DNA from: a virus
Strand: one strand, 5' to 3'
IMG/VR virus record: IMGVR_UViG_3300017963_000204
Span: 1-64,000 of that record
Length of the DNA stretch: 64,000 nucleotides
The notes beneath the pieces were generated by a model. That model was not told where the DNA came from, searched no databases, and saw only the letters and a list, made by a program, of their open reading frames with translations. Within the stretch, counting starts at the first letter, position 1; every line of letters starts with the position of its first letter. A program made the position numbers and the translations under genes. Of the stretch, positions 7,604 through 16,899 are shown piece by piece.

Positions 7604-9363
7604 CGGGCAGCCCTTCCACGATGAGAGTAGTGCAGATCTTGGACGAGACCCCGGAGTTGATTCACCTTCCGGGAGATAGCGTAGTTGCTACGGAGCATCT
7701 GGTCAATTTGGCCCTTCGCCCGCCGCTCGGCGGCCCGATTCCCGGCCTCCAACTCCTGCAAAGTGATACCAGGCGACACAGGACTGCGCAAACCCAGCAG
7801 CGACGGGACTTGCGGGAGGGGCCGCGACATCATCATGCCGCCACCGCCCATTCCCATAGTATGCTTCTGCATCGTAGCATCAGCCCGACCCTGCACATCT
7901 GACTGCTGAATGAGCTCGTGCTCACGCTCCGAAACAACCGTCTTGATCTCGTCTTCGTTCAGATTGTAAACGTTCTCGAGCACCCACCTCAGACTCACGT
8001 GCTCACGCACTCTCGAAGCGAAGTCGGCCCGGGCGTTCTTCACCTCGAGCTGCGCCAACTCGAAGATCGAAGAGGGCACCGTGAACCGAACATCGAACTC
8101 CACCGCATCCGGCGGAATACCAATTGCAGCCAGGTGCACGCGGAAAATCTTCTCCACGCCCAGCCGCAAGTCCTGCTGAACCCGCAGGATCGTCCGAGCA
8201 AAACGGACATCCTCGCTCGATAGAATGGCCCGGTTCACGCCCTCTTCCTGAGAGAGGTACGCTTTCGGCACGTGGAGAGACCCAAAGAGCTTGTTCAAGA
8301 AGTACTCGATGTCCTCCATGTGCTGCCACGAGGGGCCCCCGAGAACTTCCACGCGCGTCGCTTCCGCACCATTCACCACCGGGATGAAGATGTCCTCGTC
8401 CTGGGCCAGCATGTCCAGCTTGAGATCCAGCTTGTTCGTCCGGGGGTTGATGTACTTCTTCTTCTTGTACTGCTGCCGCACCGTGTGGAGCAATCTGAGC
8501 GCTTCGTTCAGCGGCCGGTTCCCAACATCCACGTAAAAGGCGTAGCGCTCAGGAGCTCTCTGCAGACGGTAGATCAGAGCGGCGTCTTCCAGCAGGATGA
8601 GCCGCTTCCAGATCCAGCGGGCGGGCTCGAGTACGGAATATCCGTACACGGACCTACGGTGTTTCCCTCTGTGCCTGAAATGAGCGACCTGCCACGGCTC
8701 GAACGGGATGACACCCTCGTAACCCACCGTCTTCGTCGGCCCGAAACGGTCCGAAGAGCCCTTCGTCTGAAGGCGCTTCGTGACCAAATCGTGGAACTCT
8801 TTCGGGGTGTAGCCCACTCTCCGGTTGAAGTCCTGAACGAAGCCGTAGAGCTCGCCGCGGGGACCTTCCACGCGCCGCACTGTGTGCGTCGGAAGGTGGT
8901 TCAAGGCCACCACGCCGTCATCCGGGTGTACCACGATCTCCTCGTAGTCGTTCCCCATCTTGCACATCTGGCGCGAGATCGACCACGAATCCTCCTCGAA
9001 CCGGAGAACCCGGTGGAGGAAGTCGTTGCCGAGCTGTTGCAGGTCACGGTCCGGGCTCTCGATCCAGATCCGCCGATTCGTCGGGGTGTCCGGCTGGGTG
9101 GAGTCGTCCCCGTAGATGTTCAGGATGGCCGCGACCTCGCCGTAATCGTCCATCGACTCGTAGTCGACGAAACGGCTCATGAGGTCCTGCTCGAGGCGCA
9201 GGTAGTCCGCGACCACATCGAAGCCGTAGCTCTGGAGAAGGTCGAAGGAGCTCCCGGGGAGGAACGACGACGTCGCCCCCTGGGAAAGGCGCAACTGCGC
9301 CTGCTCCTTGTCTCGGACGAACAGTCTGCGCACGCGCTGTAGCGTGTCCCCGAGTGTGCTCAT
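7600..9363 (-). CDS. Portal protein, T4 gp20-like
   Basis: 587 residues. The gp20 family is recognised by IYRLQRAPERYAFYVDVGN followed by KKKYINPRTNKLDLKLDMLAQDEDIFIPV, and by GGPSWQHMEDIEYFLNKLFGSLHVPKAYLSQEEG. It forms the dodecameric vertex ring through which DNA is packaged and ejected and which nucleates capsid assembly. Ribosome binding site GAGGGG precedes the ATG at 9363. It lies between terminase and core/protease/capsid genes, the usual T4 order. Confidence 0.93.
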   Translation of the reverse strand: MSTLGDTLQRVRRLFVRDKEQAQLRLSQGATSSFLPGSSFDLLQSYGFDVVADYLRLEQDLMSRFVDYESMDDYGEVAAILNIYGDDSTQPDTPTNRRIWIESPDRDLQQLGNDFLHRVLRFEEDSWSISRQMCKMGNDYEEIVVHPDDGVVALNHLPTHTVRRVEGPRGELYGFVQDFNRRVGYTPKEFHDLVTKRLQTKGSSDRFGPTKTVGYEGVIPFEPWQVAHFRHRGKHRRSVYGYSVLEPARWIWKRLILLEDAALIYRLQRAPERYAFYVDVGNRPLNEALRLLHTVRQQYKKKKYINPRTNKLDLKLDMLAQDEDIFIPVVNGAEATRVEVLGGPSWQHMEDIEYFLNKLFGSLHVPKAYLSQEEGVNRAILSSEDVRFARTILRVQQDLRLGVEKIFRVHLAAIGIPPDAVEFDVRFTVPSSIFELAQLEVKNARADFASRVREHVSLRWVLENVYNLNEDEIKTVVSEREHELIQQSDVQGRADATMQKHTMGMGGGGMMMSRPLPQVPSLLGLRSPVSPGITLQELEAGNRAAERRAKGQIDQMLRSNYAISRKVNQLRGLVQDLHYSHRGRAAR

Positions 9364-9364
9364 A

Positions 9365-9700
9365 TCAGCCCCTCATAGACAGTTGCCGCACAAACGCGAC
9401 CACAAACTCATCCGAGTTGGCCCGGATGGCTTTCGACAGCTTGTTCGCGACGATCCCCGGCAGCTGCTCCATCTCGCCGTAGTCCGCCGGCCGAAGCCCG
9501 ACCGACTCCAACCCGGCCGCGACAGCCTGCGCCGCCAGAACGGCCGACTGCCGGACCACGTCGTCATACGGCAGAAGAGAAGCCACCTCCGCCGCCCTGT
9601 CCGCATCGACCTTCGCCGGGGACAAAGCCCGGAAGCCAGCGTGACGGACGCCGAAAACGCCTTCGAGGACCTGCTTCACATCTTCAGGTGGACCAGCCAT
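9365..9700 (-). CDS. Hypothetical protein between terminase and portal
   Basis: 111 residues, Ala/Val-rich and helical, no known family. It starts within the last codon of the terminase gene and ends two bases before the portal gene, so it is translated with them and may be a packaging or head accessory protein. Function not known. Confidence 0.65.
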   Translation of the reverse strand: MAGPPEDVKQVLEGVFGVRHAGFRALSPAKVDADRAAEVASLLPYDDVVRQSAVLAAQAVAAGLESVGLRPADYGEMEQLPGIVANKLSKAIRANSDEFVVAFVRQLSMRG

Positions 9701-12700
9701 CAGAAAGGTATGTCCGTTCCGCTTTGGATGAAGAAGTCCAGCACCGGGTCATTCTCCAGACTCGGCGACCGCAACTCCTCGTTCGCCAGCGCCGCTTGGT
9801 AGCCGGCTTCCAGTGCATGTTGCTGCTCTGCCATCCAGGGCATCGCATCAGGGTCGGCGTGGGTTGAGATGCCCTTGAGCATCGCGATCGGCATCTGCAC
9901 AGGCTGCTGCAGCAGAGAGTACAAGCACCCCGCAAGTGCATCGGACACATCCTTCGACCCGCCGTCCGGCTTCGTGACCTTCCGCCTCTCCCAATCCGCC
10001 TCGAGACCACGCAGCTGAGAGAACAACGGTTCATAGTAGTAGCAAGACACCCGGTCTTCGTACAGGGCCGACTTCACATTCTGGTAAGGATCCCAGGTTC
10101 TGTCCATGCTGACCTGGCTCGTAGAGAAACCAGCCTTGTCCAGCTGCTGCAGACTCTCAATAGCCTGCCACTGGTCCATGGACACGCTCCGCACCGGATA
10201 CCCGTGCTCGACGAACTCGTAGATCAGCTTCCGGTACAGCGCAAAGTCCAGCTCTCCTCCGACCGGGGGCACGATCTCGAGAACGAAGTCCACCACGAAC
10301 AGAGGGGCCTCGTCCGGGTACGCCGCCAGCTTCGAATCCCTGCGCTGGACCCGCTTCGTCCCCGCGATGTGGCCCATGCAGAACCCGGCAGAGCAGTTGT
10401 TGAGAGCGGGGTCGATGTGCACGTGACGGACAGCGTGGGGGTTGAGCTTCGGCTGCAACACCGTCACCCAGCGCCCCTTCGGATCCCGAACCTTCACCTT
10501 CTCGACCAGCTTCGACCAAACGACCCCGCCACCCTTCGACGGGTCCAAGACCTCGTGCGTAAAGGGGTGCTCGCGGGTGTCGTCCTTCATACCCAAAATC
10601 TTGTGGATCCGGTGAATGAACGGAGACATCGCGACCGTGGCCACCCCAGCGAAGTCCCGGATGCCGCCCTCCAAGTCGCCTTCGAAGTCCAACCGGAAGT
10701 CGTCCGGCACCTCGATGAGGACCGTCCGCTCTGGGGTGTTCTCCTGCAGGACCTTGAGCTCGAACTCGTCCTCCACGAACTTGCTCGGAATCTGCTCGTT
10801 CCCGCACAAGACAAAGAAGCTGTTGTCCATGCTGTGGTCTGGCTGCACATCCCAGAGGGAATAGTCCCGAACAAACACAGTAGGATCCGCCTTCGCCTTC
10901 CCGATCCGCTTCGCGAGGAAAGAGTCCCGGGTCGACTTCGACGACGGCAGGAAGAGCTTCCACTGCCTGCGATACCGAGAGATGAGCCGGCGCCGCAGGT
11001 TGTCGTAGATGTCCTTCGCCATGTTCACCACGCCGAAACGGTTGTCGTCCTTGCGGGAACGCCGCTTCGGCATGAAATTGGTCTCGTCGATGAGCGCCGC
11101 GATGGGAGACATACCCAGGGCGCTCCGGGGCGTCGTGGCCTTCGCGACCACCAGAACGTTGTTCGGGAACCGGATGTTCTTCTGCGTGGCCCGAAACGGG
11201 AAGTGCTCCGCGAAGTAGGGCGAAGCAGCGATCTTCCCGATGACGTTCTTGAGCACGACCTCTTTCGCGAGGTCCTCACTGGCGGAGAAGCCTGCCACAG
11301 ACACAGGCGTGTCCGCGCCGACACCCAGGGCTCTCTGAGGATCGTGCATGCACGAGAGCTCGTAGAGCACCCGACAGATGCCAATAGAACTCACGAAAGT
11401 GTTGTGAATGACCACCCCGTTCGCTACGAAGTTGTGGTCTCCAGGAACACTCAGGTCGAACACCTCCCGAACACCTGAATCCTCAACGCTCCGAACACGC
11501 TCCCATAGAATGTCCGACCCTGCATACCAGGCCCACTCCCCCGAGTATCCGGTAGCGTCCACAAACGCCTCAAAGCGACTGCGACTGCTGTGACGCCCTC
11601 CCAGAGCGAACCGCTTCTTCAGCCCGCACCCCCGATCTCCAAGTTCTTCAAACGCCGCAGATAGGCGCGCCTTGTCGACAGGCACCACATCCGTATTCGT
11701 CGACTCCCGAACGGAAGACACCGAAAAGCAGGCGTCCCGTAGAGCCGCGCTAGCGCTCTCCTTCCCCTTGATATCCCCGAGGCGCTCCAGAAACCTCAAA
11801 ACGGCCGAGCGACCACTGACGCTGAGCCGATAGGCCATCGAAGACCGCTTCTCCCCGAGATGCGTGTAAGTCTTCCGACAGGGCGCATGACGGGAAGGAA
11901 TACCCAAACGAAGGAGAAGAAACTGGATGTCCCGTACCATGCGCTCCGAGGCAAGCGTTATCTCCGCCGTCCTGTTGTGCAGGTTCAGATGACCATCACA
12001 CGACCAGATCCGGTTGAGGAACAGCGCTAGCTGGTCCTCCGGTAAACCGTAGAAAGCGGCCGGAACGCGCTTCCCCGCAGCGGTGTGCGCGAGATCGTAC
12101 CTCTCTACAATCCACTTCATGCCGCGCGAACGATACGTAGTCGCCTGACCCGAGTTCGCATCCTTGACCGGAACAGCCGAGGAAAGAGAGGGGTCGGTCA
12201 TCCGGGCTCGATCCGCGAGGCGCTCCGTACACTCCGCGTACTCTTTCAACACTTCCGGCTGCATATTCGTGAACGTGGGCATCGGACCCGTACACCCGCC
12301 GTCCGCCAGGAGATAGCCCACCACCTTCACCTCGTCGTCCGATACCGTCGGACCACTATCCGGGGAGGGCAAGGAGCGCGGGGTCGCAACCAGATCCGAC
12401 ACAGATATCGACTCGGCAGGGAGCCACCCACGCCCTGTCAATACGGGGTGATCTGTACTCAGAACAAGGGACTGCCCACTCATCAACCGCAGTGTCACGC
12501 ACGGCTTCCTGCCCGAAGGGAACGCGGTAGCGTCCGACACTCGAGACCTTCCCTCGGCGGAAAAAGACTGCACCTTGAGCGCCTCCAGGTCGCGGACGCG
12601 GGAGCGCCGCCCTGTAGAGACGTCGAACACTTCCGTGTCCCCATCGACACACTTCCCGTACCCGATAGCCCCCGTGAAGATGATCTCGTTGTAGTCGCCC

Positions 12701-13014
12701 TGGAAAATCTCCACGAGATCGTCATAGAGCTTCGGATAGAGGACGTCGCAGGTCTCCCCGAGGTAGTAGGGGTCGTAGACGAAAGTGTGCATGTCGACCA
12801 GAGGGCGCTTGTAGTGCGCGCTGGTCATCGAATCAATCAGCCGGTCGCCTTCCCCGAGGAAGTCGAACTCCGGATCGGACGTGGCCTCTTCCAGGATCTT
12901 GAACAGGACCGCACGCTCCTCCTCGGAGAAACTCTCGAGGTCCTTCATGATGAGCCCTTCCAGCTCATCAACGGTCTGCGTCGACCACGCCCTTCCTTGA
13001 CCCTCGTGAATCAT
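9700..13014 (-). CDS. Terminase large subunit interrupted by an intein
   Basis: 1,104-residue precursor; after removal of the 417-residue intein the enzyme is 687 residues. Walker A is GAIGYGK-intein-T, then FVSSIGICRVLYEL. Later motifs include ALIDETNF-type Walker B (IAALIDETNFM) and, in the nuclease half, VRHVHIDPALNNCSAGF and KDVSDALAG, as in T4 gp17-like terminases. It is the packaging motor ATPase and the headful nuclease. It begins at an ATG overlapping the stop of the upstream gene (ATGA). The mature C-terminus ends SGTDIPF, resembling the acidic-PF tips of SSB proteins. Confidence 0.93.
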   Translation of the reverse strand: MIHEGQGRAWSTQTVDELEGLIMKDLESFSEEERAVLFKILEEATSDPEFDFLGEGDRLIDSMTSAHYKRPLVDMHTFVYDPYYLGETCDVLYPKLYDDLVEIFQGDYNEIIFTGAIGYGKCVDGDTEVFDVSTGRRSRVRDLEALKVQSFSAEGRSRVSDATAFPSGRKPCVTLRLMSGQSLVLSTDHPVLTGRGWLPAESISVSDLVATPRSLPSPDSGPTVSDDEVKVVGYLLADGGCTGPMPTFTNMQPEVLKEYAECTERLADRARMTDPSLSSAVPVKDANSGQATTYRSRGMKWIVERYDLAHTAAGKRVPAAFYGLPEDQLALFLNRIWSCDGHLNLHNRTAEITLASERMVRDIQFLLLRLGIPSRHAPCRKTYTHLGEKRSSMAYRLSVSGRSAVLRFLERLGDIKGKESASAALRDACFSVSSVRESTNTDVVPVDKARLSAAFEELGDRGCGLKKRFALGGRHSSRSRFEAFVDATGYSGEWAWYAGSDILWERVRSVEDSGVREVFDLSVPGDHNFVANGVVIHNTFVSSIGICRVLYELSCMHDPQRALGVGADTPVSVAGFSASEDLAKEVVLKNVIGKIAASPYFAEHFPFRATQKNIRFPNNVLVVAKATTPRSALGMSPIAALIDETNFMPKRRSRKDDNRFGVVNMAKDIYDNLRRRLISRYRRQWKLFLPSSKSTRDSFLAKRIGKAKADPTVFVRDYSLWDVQPDHSMDNSFFVLCGNEQIPSKFVEDEFELKVLQENTPERTVLIEVPDDFRLDFEGDLEGGIRDFAGVATVAMSPFIHRIHKILGMKDDTREHPFTHEVLDPSKGGGVVWSKLVEKVKVRDPKGRWVTVLQPKLNPHAVRHVHIDPALNNCSAGFCMGHIAGTKRVQRRDSKLAAYPDEAPLFVVDFVLEIVPPVGGELDFALYRKLIYEFVEHGYPVRSVSMDQWQAIESLQQLDKAGFSTSQVSMDRTWDPYQNVKSALYEDRVSCYYYEPLFSQLRGLEADWERRKVTKPDGGSKDVSDALAGCLYSLLQQPVQMPIAMLKGISTHADPDAMPWMAEQQHALEAGYQAALANEELRSPSLENDPVLDFFIQSGTDIPF
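11401..12651 (-). mobile_element. Intein in terminase large subunit (LAGLIDADG)
   Basis: 417 residues, precursor positions ~122-538, placed between the Lys and Thr of Walker A. N-terminal block CVDGDTEVF with Cys1, block B with a TDHPVLT motif, endonuclease helices VGYLLADGG and FLNRIWSCDGH, and C-terminal block FVANGVVIHN followed by Thr as +1 residue. All splicing residues (Cys1, His-Asn, Thr+1) are present, so it should splice. It resembles the DnaB-type helicase intein (36953-38125) along its whole length. Confidence 0.95.
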
Positions 13015-13724
13015 GCCGCGCTTTCATCCTGGACGATCGAGCTGTCCTCCTCGGCCGCTTGTTCACGCTTCACCCCCAGGGCCAGCATCTTCTGCGCCAT
13101 CCCGAGGACCCGCTGCCGCGACTTCGGATTCGATATGATCTCGGCCACAGGTGCGGGCTGCTGGTGCACCGCGACCTCCGCTGTGCCGAGGTTACGCTTC
13201 ACAAGCCCGAAGTCCATCTGCACCTCGGCATAGGTCGCCAAGATCTCCCGGGCGCCCTTCACCTCACGGTGCGTTCCCGGAAGGAGCTTCCGAACGTTCT
13301 GCTCGATCTGGAAGTCGATCTCCACCCGCTTCATCTGCAGCGTGTACAGCCTCTTGAGCTCCTCCAGAACATCCAGGCCTTCTGTCACAGTCTCCACCGC
13401 CTTCTTGTGCAACGAAGGAAGCGCCTCCCGAACCAGCTCCTCTTTGGGGATGCTGTTCCGAACCTCCCGGAGAGCCCCCTCCAGGTGGCTGGGGTTCACA
13501 TCGTTGAACAACCCGAGCCGCTCCTGAACGTACTCCACGGTCTTAGCCAAAGAGAAGCCCCGCACCATCGGCTCCTTGATCTTGGCGTACTCGGGATGCT
13601 CTGCAATCCGTAGCGCCAAGTGGTGCTCGATCTCATCCGGGCGGGTCGTCCGACTGATCGGCTTCATCGGCTTCGGGAGCCCGTCGATGAGCGGAATGTC
13701 CGAAATGTCTATGTTTCGAGGCAT
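13011..13724 (-). CDS. Putative terminase small subunit
   Basis: 237 residues, helical; its stop overlaps the start of the large terminase gene (ATGA). Contains coiled-coil-like segments (LEELKRLYTLQMKRVEIDFQ) and an N-terminal part that could bind DNA. I do not recognise a specific family signature; the assignment rests on gene order. The ribosome binding site AAAGGAGGG is strong but partly enclosed in a small hairpin (13735-13750). Confidence 0.5.
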   Translation of the reverse strand: MPRNIDISDIPLIDGLPKPMKPISRTTRPDEIEHHLALRIAEHPEYAKIKEPMVRGFSLAKTVEYVQERLGLFNDVNPSHLEGALREVRNSIPKEELVREALPSLHKKAVETVTEGLDVLEELKRLYTLQMKRVEIDFQIEQNVRKLLPGTHREVKGAREILATYAEVQMDFGLVKRNLGTAEVAVHQQPAPVAEIISNPKSRQRVLGMAQKMLALGVKREQAAEEDSSIVQDESAA

Positions 13725-13734
13725 TGCAACCCTC

Positions 13735-13750
13735 CTTTGCTATCGCAAAG
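13735..13750 (-). promoter_or_regulatory. Hairpin overlapping the ribosome binding site of the packaging genes
   Basis: CTTTGC-GATA-GCAAAG: a 6-bp stem whose 3' arm overlaps the AAAGGAGG site of the gene at 13011-13724. It could limit translation of the terminase operon; it may also be chance. Confidence 0.35.
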
Positions 13751-13784
13751 TGTACGGGTTACTCCGGCCTCTGTCGAATCGACC

Positions 13785-16646
13785 TCAGTGGATAGAGGCC
13801 CACGTCGGCCCCGCTTTCGCGTCCACCTCTACGGGAACATCCGGCAGGAAGGGAACGATCCCCTCGATCATGCCCTCTTGCAGTTCGTGCTTCACCTCGG
13901 CCACCAAATCAGGATCGTCCTCGACCTCGGTGATGATCTCGTCATGGACCATGTGCACCATCTGGACCCTGGACCCGAAGCGCTTGAGGCGGTGCCAGAC
14001 GTACCAGAGCGCGTTCTTCAGACCGTCCGCGCCAGTGCCCTGCACAGGAGTGTTGCCCGTGATGTAGACCTGGCCCTCTCGACGTGCCACGAAGTAGGTG
14101 TTCTTGACGATCGGACACCACACGAAAAAGTCCTCCACCTCCCTGTCCTCCCGATGCCCCTGGAGCACCTGCGCATGCGTCCGCTTCAGCAGGTTGACCA
14201 CGTAGTACGTGCCGCCCTTCGGAACATTCTGAAGCTTCTCCGACTTCGGCGTGTACTTCGACATATCCCGTTCAGCGCACGTCGTCGCTACACCGGCAAG
14301 CACACACAGAGCTTGGAAAGCGTCGGCTGCCTCCTTCGAACGGCAGCAGAAACGCTGACGGCCCCCCTTCTCTGTCCAGCCATCCCCTCGAAGCATCGTC
14401 TCCATCAGGAGCACCGCCTGATCCCTGTTGAGGTAGCCCAAGAACTCCGCCGACAGCAAACGCCCCGGGAACAAGCGGTGCAACCGCTCCGCCAAGTCCC
14501 GCTTGAGTTCCCACGTGACCCGGTCCGAATGCTGCGGGTAATGATACCTACCCGTAAGACATTCCACATCGATACGCTCGAAGAGCGCGTCGATGCGTTC
14601 CACATTACCCGCATTGGCTCGGGCACTCTGATAGATCCTCGCAATCTTCCGCCCCCGCTGCTCACACAGCGTACCGTCCGTCAGCAACCAGCCAACAAGC
14701 TCCACCGAAGTGTCCGAAACGCAGGACTCACTAACCGAGTACGTCCCGGTTCTGTGGATTCGATAGTCCCCCCACTGCGACAGTTGGTCGCTCATGCGGC
14801 ACACGTCCTGTCCCGAATGTTTGTCCTTCACGAGCCACCGATGTTGCGGAGTCGTCACCGCGTTGAACGACCGAGACCGGAAAGACACGATCCGACCTTT
14901 GTAGTCCGAGAAAGTCTTCAGGTCATCCATGTCCTGCCACTCCAACTCACCCGTATCCGCGTTCTTCGTGAGCAGAGTGTCGTCTCTTCGAAGATCCGGA
15001 CCCTTCACCCACCCTCTCCTCGTGAGGGCTTCCGTCTCCGCATCCACACAGTTGTAGTAGTTGTTGTAGTCGGTATGGCTCTCCAGGTACCGCTTCCGAC
15101 CCGAGAGCGTCCGGGAGAACCCGCGCGGGCGGTGCACGCGCATGACGAACTGCTGCCAATCCCTCACGCCCTCGTACCCATCGAAGTAGCGCCGGTGGAA
15201 CTGGACCGCTTCCTTCTCGGTCATCCGAACGCCGTAGTTCGCCCAGGCGTAAGAGACCAGGCGCTTCGGCATCAGACCATAAATCAGCCCAAAATTGATG
15301 GGCTTCGCCATCTGCCTCTGTTCGCCCGTCACCCCCAGGAGCGGAACCCCCATGACGATGCTGGCGGTCATCTTGTGCGGGTCGTGCCCCTCCCGAAAGA
15401 GCTGCAACAGCACGGGGTCCTGGGAGAGCTGCGCCATGATGCGGAGCTCGATCTGGCTGTAGTCGGCCCCAACTAGGACAAACCCGGGTCGAGCCCGGAA
15501 ACAATTGCGATAGTCCGCCGTCCGAGGGATCTGCTGCAGGTTCGGATCGCTGTTCGAGTACCTGCCCGCGCCCGTGAAGGGGAAGAAACTCGAGTGGACT
15601 CGCCCTGTGAGTGGGTGCTGGAAGCGCTGGTACTTAGGCCCGAAAGACGACCACCTCTGCTTCGCTTCCCGGAAGTCCACGATCTTCTCGATGATGGGAT
15701 ACTTCAGGGACTGCTGCTTCAGGGTGATCGCGTTCGTGTCCGGGACTCGGATCCCATACCGAGCCAGAGCGCTCTGCATCTGCTGGGCAGAGTTCAGGTT
15801 CCAGGGAGCCCCGATATCCGCGAAGAGCCCGAGCTGTCCCCCAGGGTGCGGGAGCTCCCGCATAAGCTCACCCCGGAAGCGATCCCGTTTGTCTCTGTAA
15901 CCCCTCGCGACCCGGTTCCACTCGTCCCAGTCCACCCAGAACCCGTTCCGTTCAATGACGGCCTCCGGGAGTACCGCCTGGAACTCGATGAGCGCGACCT
16001 TGTTGAGCTTCTGCTCCCGCAGCTGCTCCCGCAGTGTCTCCCGGAGGTCAGGGAGATGCGTCACGTCCTCCGTGGCATAGTCCAGCTGCTTCTCGGAGAG
16101 CTCGTTCTGCGACCAATCCGACTTCCCCATCGCCTCGACGCGGGTCTCGAAGCCTAGATCACGCTCGTAGAGCTTCTCTAGCTTGTGCCCCTTCCGGCTG
16201 TCCCCGCGACCATTGTGGACGAGACACGAAGCCCGGTACGTGTCGAAGACCGGCCACCACGCCATGTCGTAGTGGTGCAGCGCCATCTTCTGGTCGAACT
16301 GCAGGTTGTGCCCGATGATGATCGGACGCCCCTTCCCGACCTCCGCCTCTGGGTTGTGAAGCGCATCTCGAATCGGCCCGGGCCCACCCGTCTTGAAGAG
16401 GTCCACCACGAAGACCTCTTTGCACCCATCCGGGTTGAGCGATAACAGACGAGGACGACCAAGGTGCGGATCGAGTGCCGTTCTCCGGATCTGCTTCGCC
16501 GTCAGCCCCGACAGGCTGCAGGGCGGATTCTCCGTGTCCACCCGGGCGACCTCGAAGTCCAGCCCAATGGTCCGAGAACCCCGGCACGCAGCTGCCACCG
16601 TTTCGAGATCCCCAGCGTGCTCGATATAGACCGACTCATACTGCAT
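13785..16646 (-). CDS. Family A DNA polymerase interrupted by an intein
   Basis: 953-residue precursor, 620 residues after splicing. A 3'-5' exonuclease domain is intact: LDFEV (motif I), GHNLQFDQ (II) and LDYATEDVTHL (III). The polymerase domain shows motif A VGADYSQIELRIMAQL, motif B RQMAKPINFGLIYG, and motif C VHMVHDEIITEV. No 5'-3' nuclease domain is present, as in phage replicative enzymes. The intein interrupts the conserved NTPVQGTGAD segment. Ribosome binding site AAGGAGGCGGG; a class II promoter (16668-16693) lies just upstream, so this gene heads the packaging/head operon. Confidence 0.95.
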   Translation of the reverse strand: MQYESVYIEHAGDLETVAAACRGSRTIGLDFEVARVDTENPPCSLSGLTAKQIRRTALDPHLGRPRLLSLNPDGCKEVFVVDLFKTGGPGPIRDALHNPEAEVGKGRPIIIGHNLQFDQKMALHHYDMAWWPVFDTYRASCLVHNGRGDSRKGHKLEKLYERDLGFETRVEAMGKSDWSQNELSEKQLDYATEDVTHLPDLRETLREQLREQKLNKVALIEFQAVLPEAVIERNGFWVDWDEWNRVARGYRDKRDRFRGELMRELPHPGGQLGLFADIGAPWNLNSAQQMQSALARYGIRVPDTNAITLKQQSLKYPIIEKIVDFREAKQRWSSFGPKYQRFQHPLTGRVHSSFFPFTGAGRYSNSDPNLQQIPRTADYRNCFRARPGFVLVGADYSQIELRIMAQLSQDPVLLQLFREGHDPHKMTASIVMGVPLLGVTGEQRQMAKPINFGLIYGLMPKRLVSYAWANYGVRMTEKEAVQFHRRYFDGYEGVRDWQQFVMRVHRPRGFSRTLSGRKRYLESHTDYNNYYNCVDAETEALTRRGWVKGPDLRRDDTLLTKNADTGELEWQDMDDLKTFSDYKGRIVSFRSRSFNAVTTPQHRWLVKDKHSGQDVCRMSDQLSQWGDYRIHRTGTYSVSESCVSDTSVELVGWLLTDGTLCEQRGRKIARIYQSARANAGNVERIDALFERIDVECLTGRYHYPQHSDRVTWELKRDLAERLHRLFPGRLLSAEFLGYLNRDQAVLLMETMLRGDGWTEKGGRQRFCCRSKEAADAFQALCVLAGVATTCAERDMSKYTPKSEKLQNVPKGGTYYVVNLLKRTHAQVLQGHREDREVEDFFVWCPIVKNTYFVARREGQVYITGNTPVQGTGADGLKNALWYVWHRLKRFGSRVQMVHMVHDEIITEVEDDPDLVAEVKHELQEGMIEGIVPFLPDVPVEVDAKAGPTWASIH
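14052..15050 (-). mobile_element. Intein in DNA polymerase (LAGLIDADG)
   Basis: 333 residues, precursor positions ~533-865, between NYYN and TPVQGTGAD. Cys1 in CVDAETEAL, block B near TTPQHRWLV, endonuclease helices VELVGWLLTDGT and LMETMLRGDGW, C-terminal block FVARREGQVYITGN with Thr +1. The penultimate residue is Gly instead of the usual His, a variation known in some inteins; splicing is still likely because the insertion disrupts an essential motif. Confidence 0.93.
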
Positions 16647-16667
16647 CCCGCCTCCTTCACCGAGATG

Positions 16668-16693
16668 CTATAGAGTCAAACCGCAATGGTCAA
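16668..16693 (-). promoter_or_regulatory. Class II promoter-like element (TTGACC-N14-CTATAG)
   Basis: Boxes at 16688-16693 and 16668-16673 with AT following the first box and GAC before the second, as in six other sites. It sits 22 bases before the DNA polymerase start codon. Confidence 0.6.
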
Positions 16694-16899
16694 GACCGAG
16701 GTCCGAACACGTACACCTTGTCGGAGTGCGCCTTCCGTTTCTTGGCCGCGATGGCGTTGGCTTCTTTCTCGGTGTCCACGTGCGCGATGAGGTAGAGCTC
16801 TTCCCCCGGCTTCTCGAACGAGTCGACACCGACCACGTTGTAACCGCTCTCCGGGACGAACTGCTTCTTCTGCGCCAGGCGCTTCGACATGCTGCTCAT
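16690..16899 (-). CDS. Small hypothetical protein
   Basis: 69 residues. After a basic start (MSKRLAQKKQF) it has a short beta/alpha unit (YLIAHVDTEKEANAIAAKKRKAHSDKVYVFG) like small single-domain proteins of unknown role. Its start overlaps the stop of the RelA/SpoT gene (ATGA), so it is coupled to it and might be a partner or antidote; this is only a positional inference. Confidence 0.65.
   Translation of the reverse strand: MSSMSKRLAQKKQFVPESGYNVVGVDSFEKPGEELYLIAHVDTEKEANAIAAKKRKAHSDKVYVFGPRS

Noticed and set aside
8272-15476. Long plus-strand open frames opposite portal, terminase and polymerase
   Set aside because: All lie antisense to well-identified genes and have Arg/Leu/Pro-rich composition typical of shadow frames.
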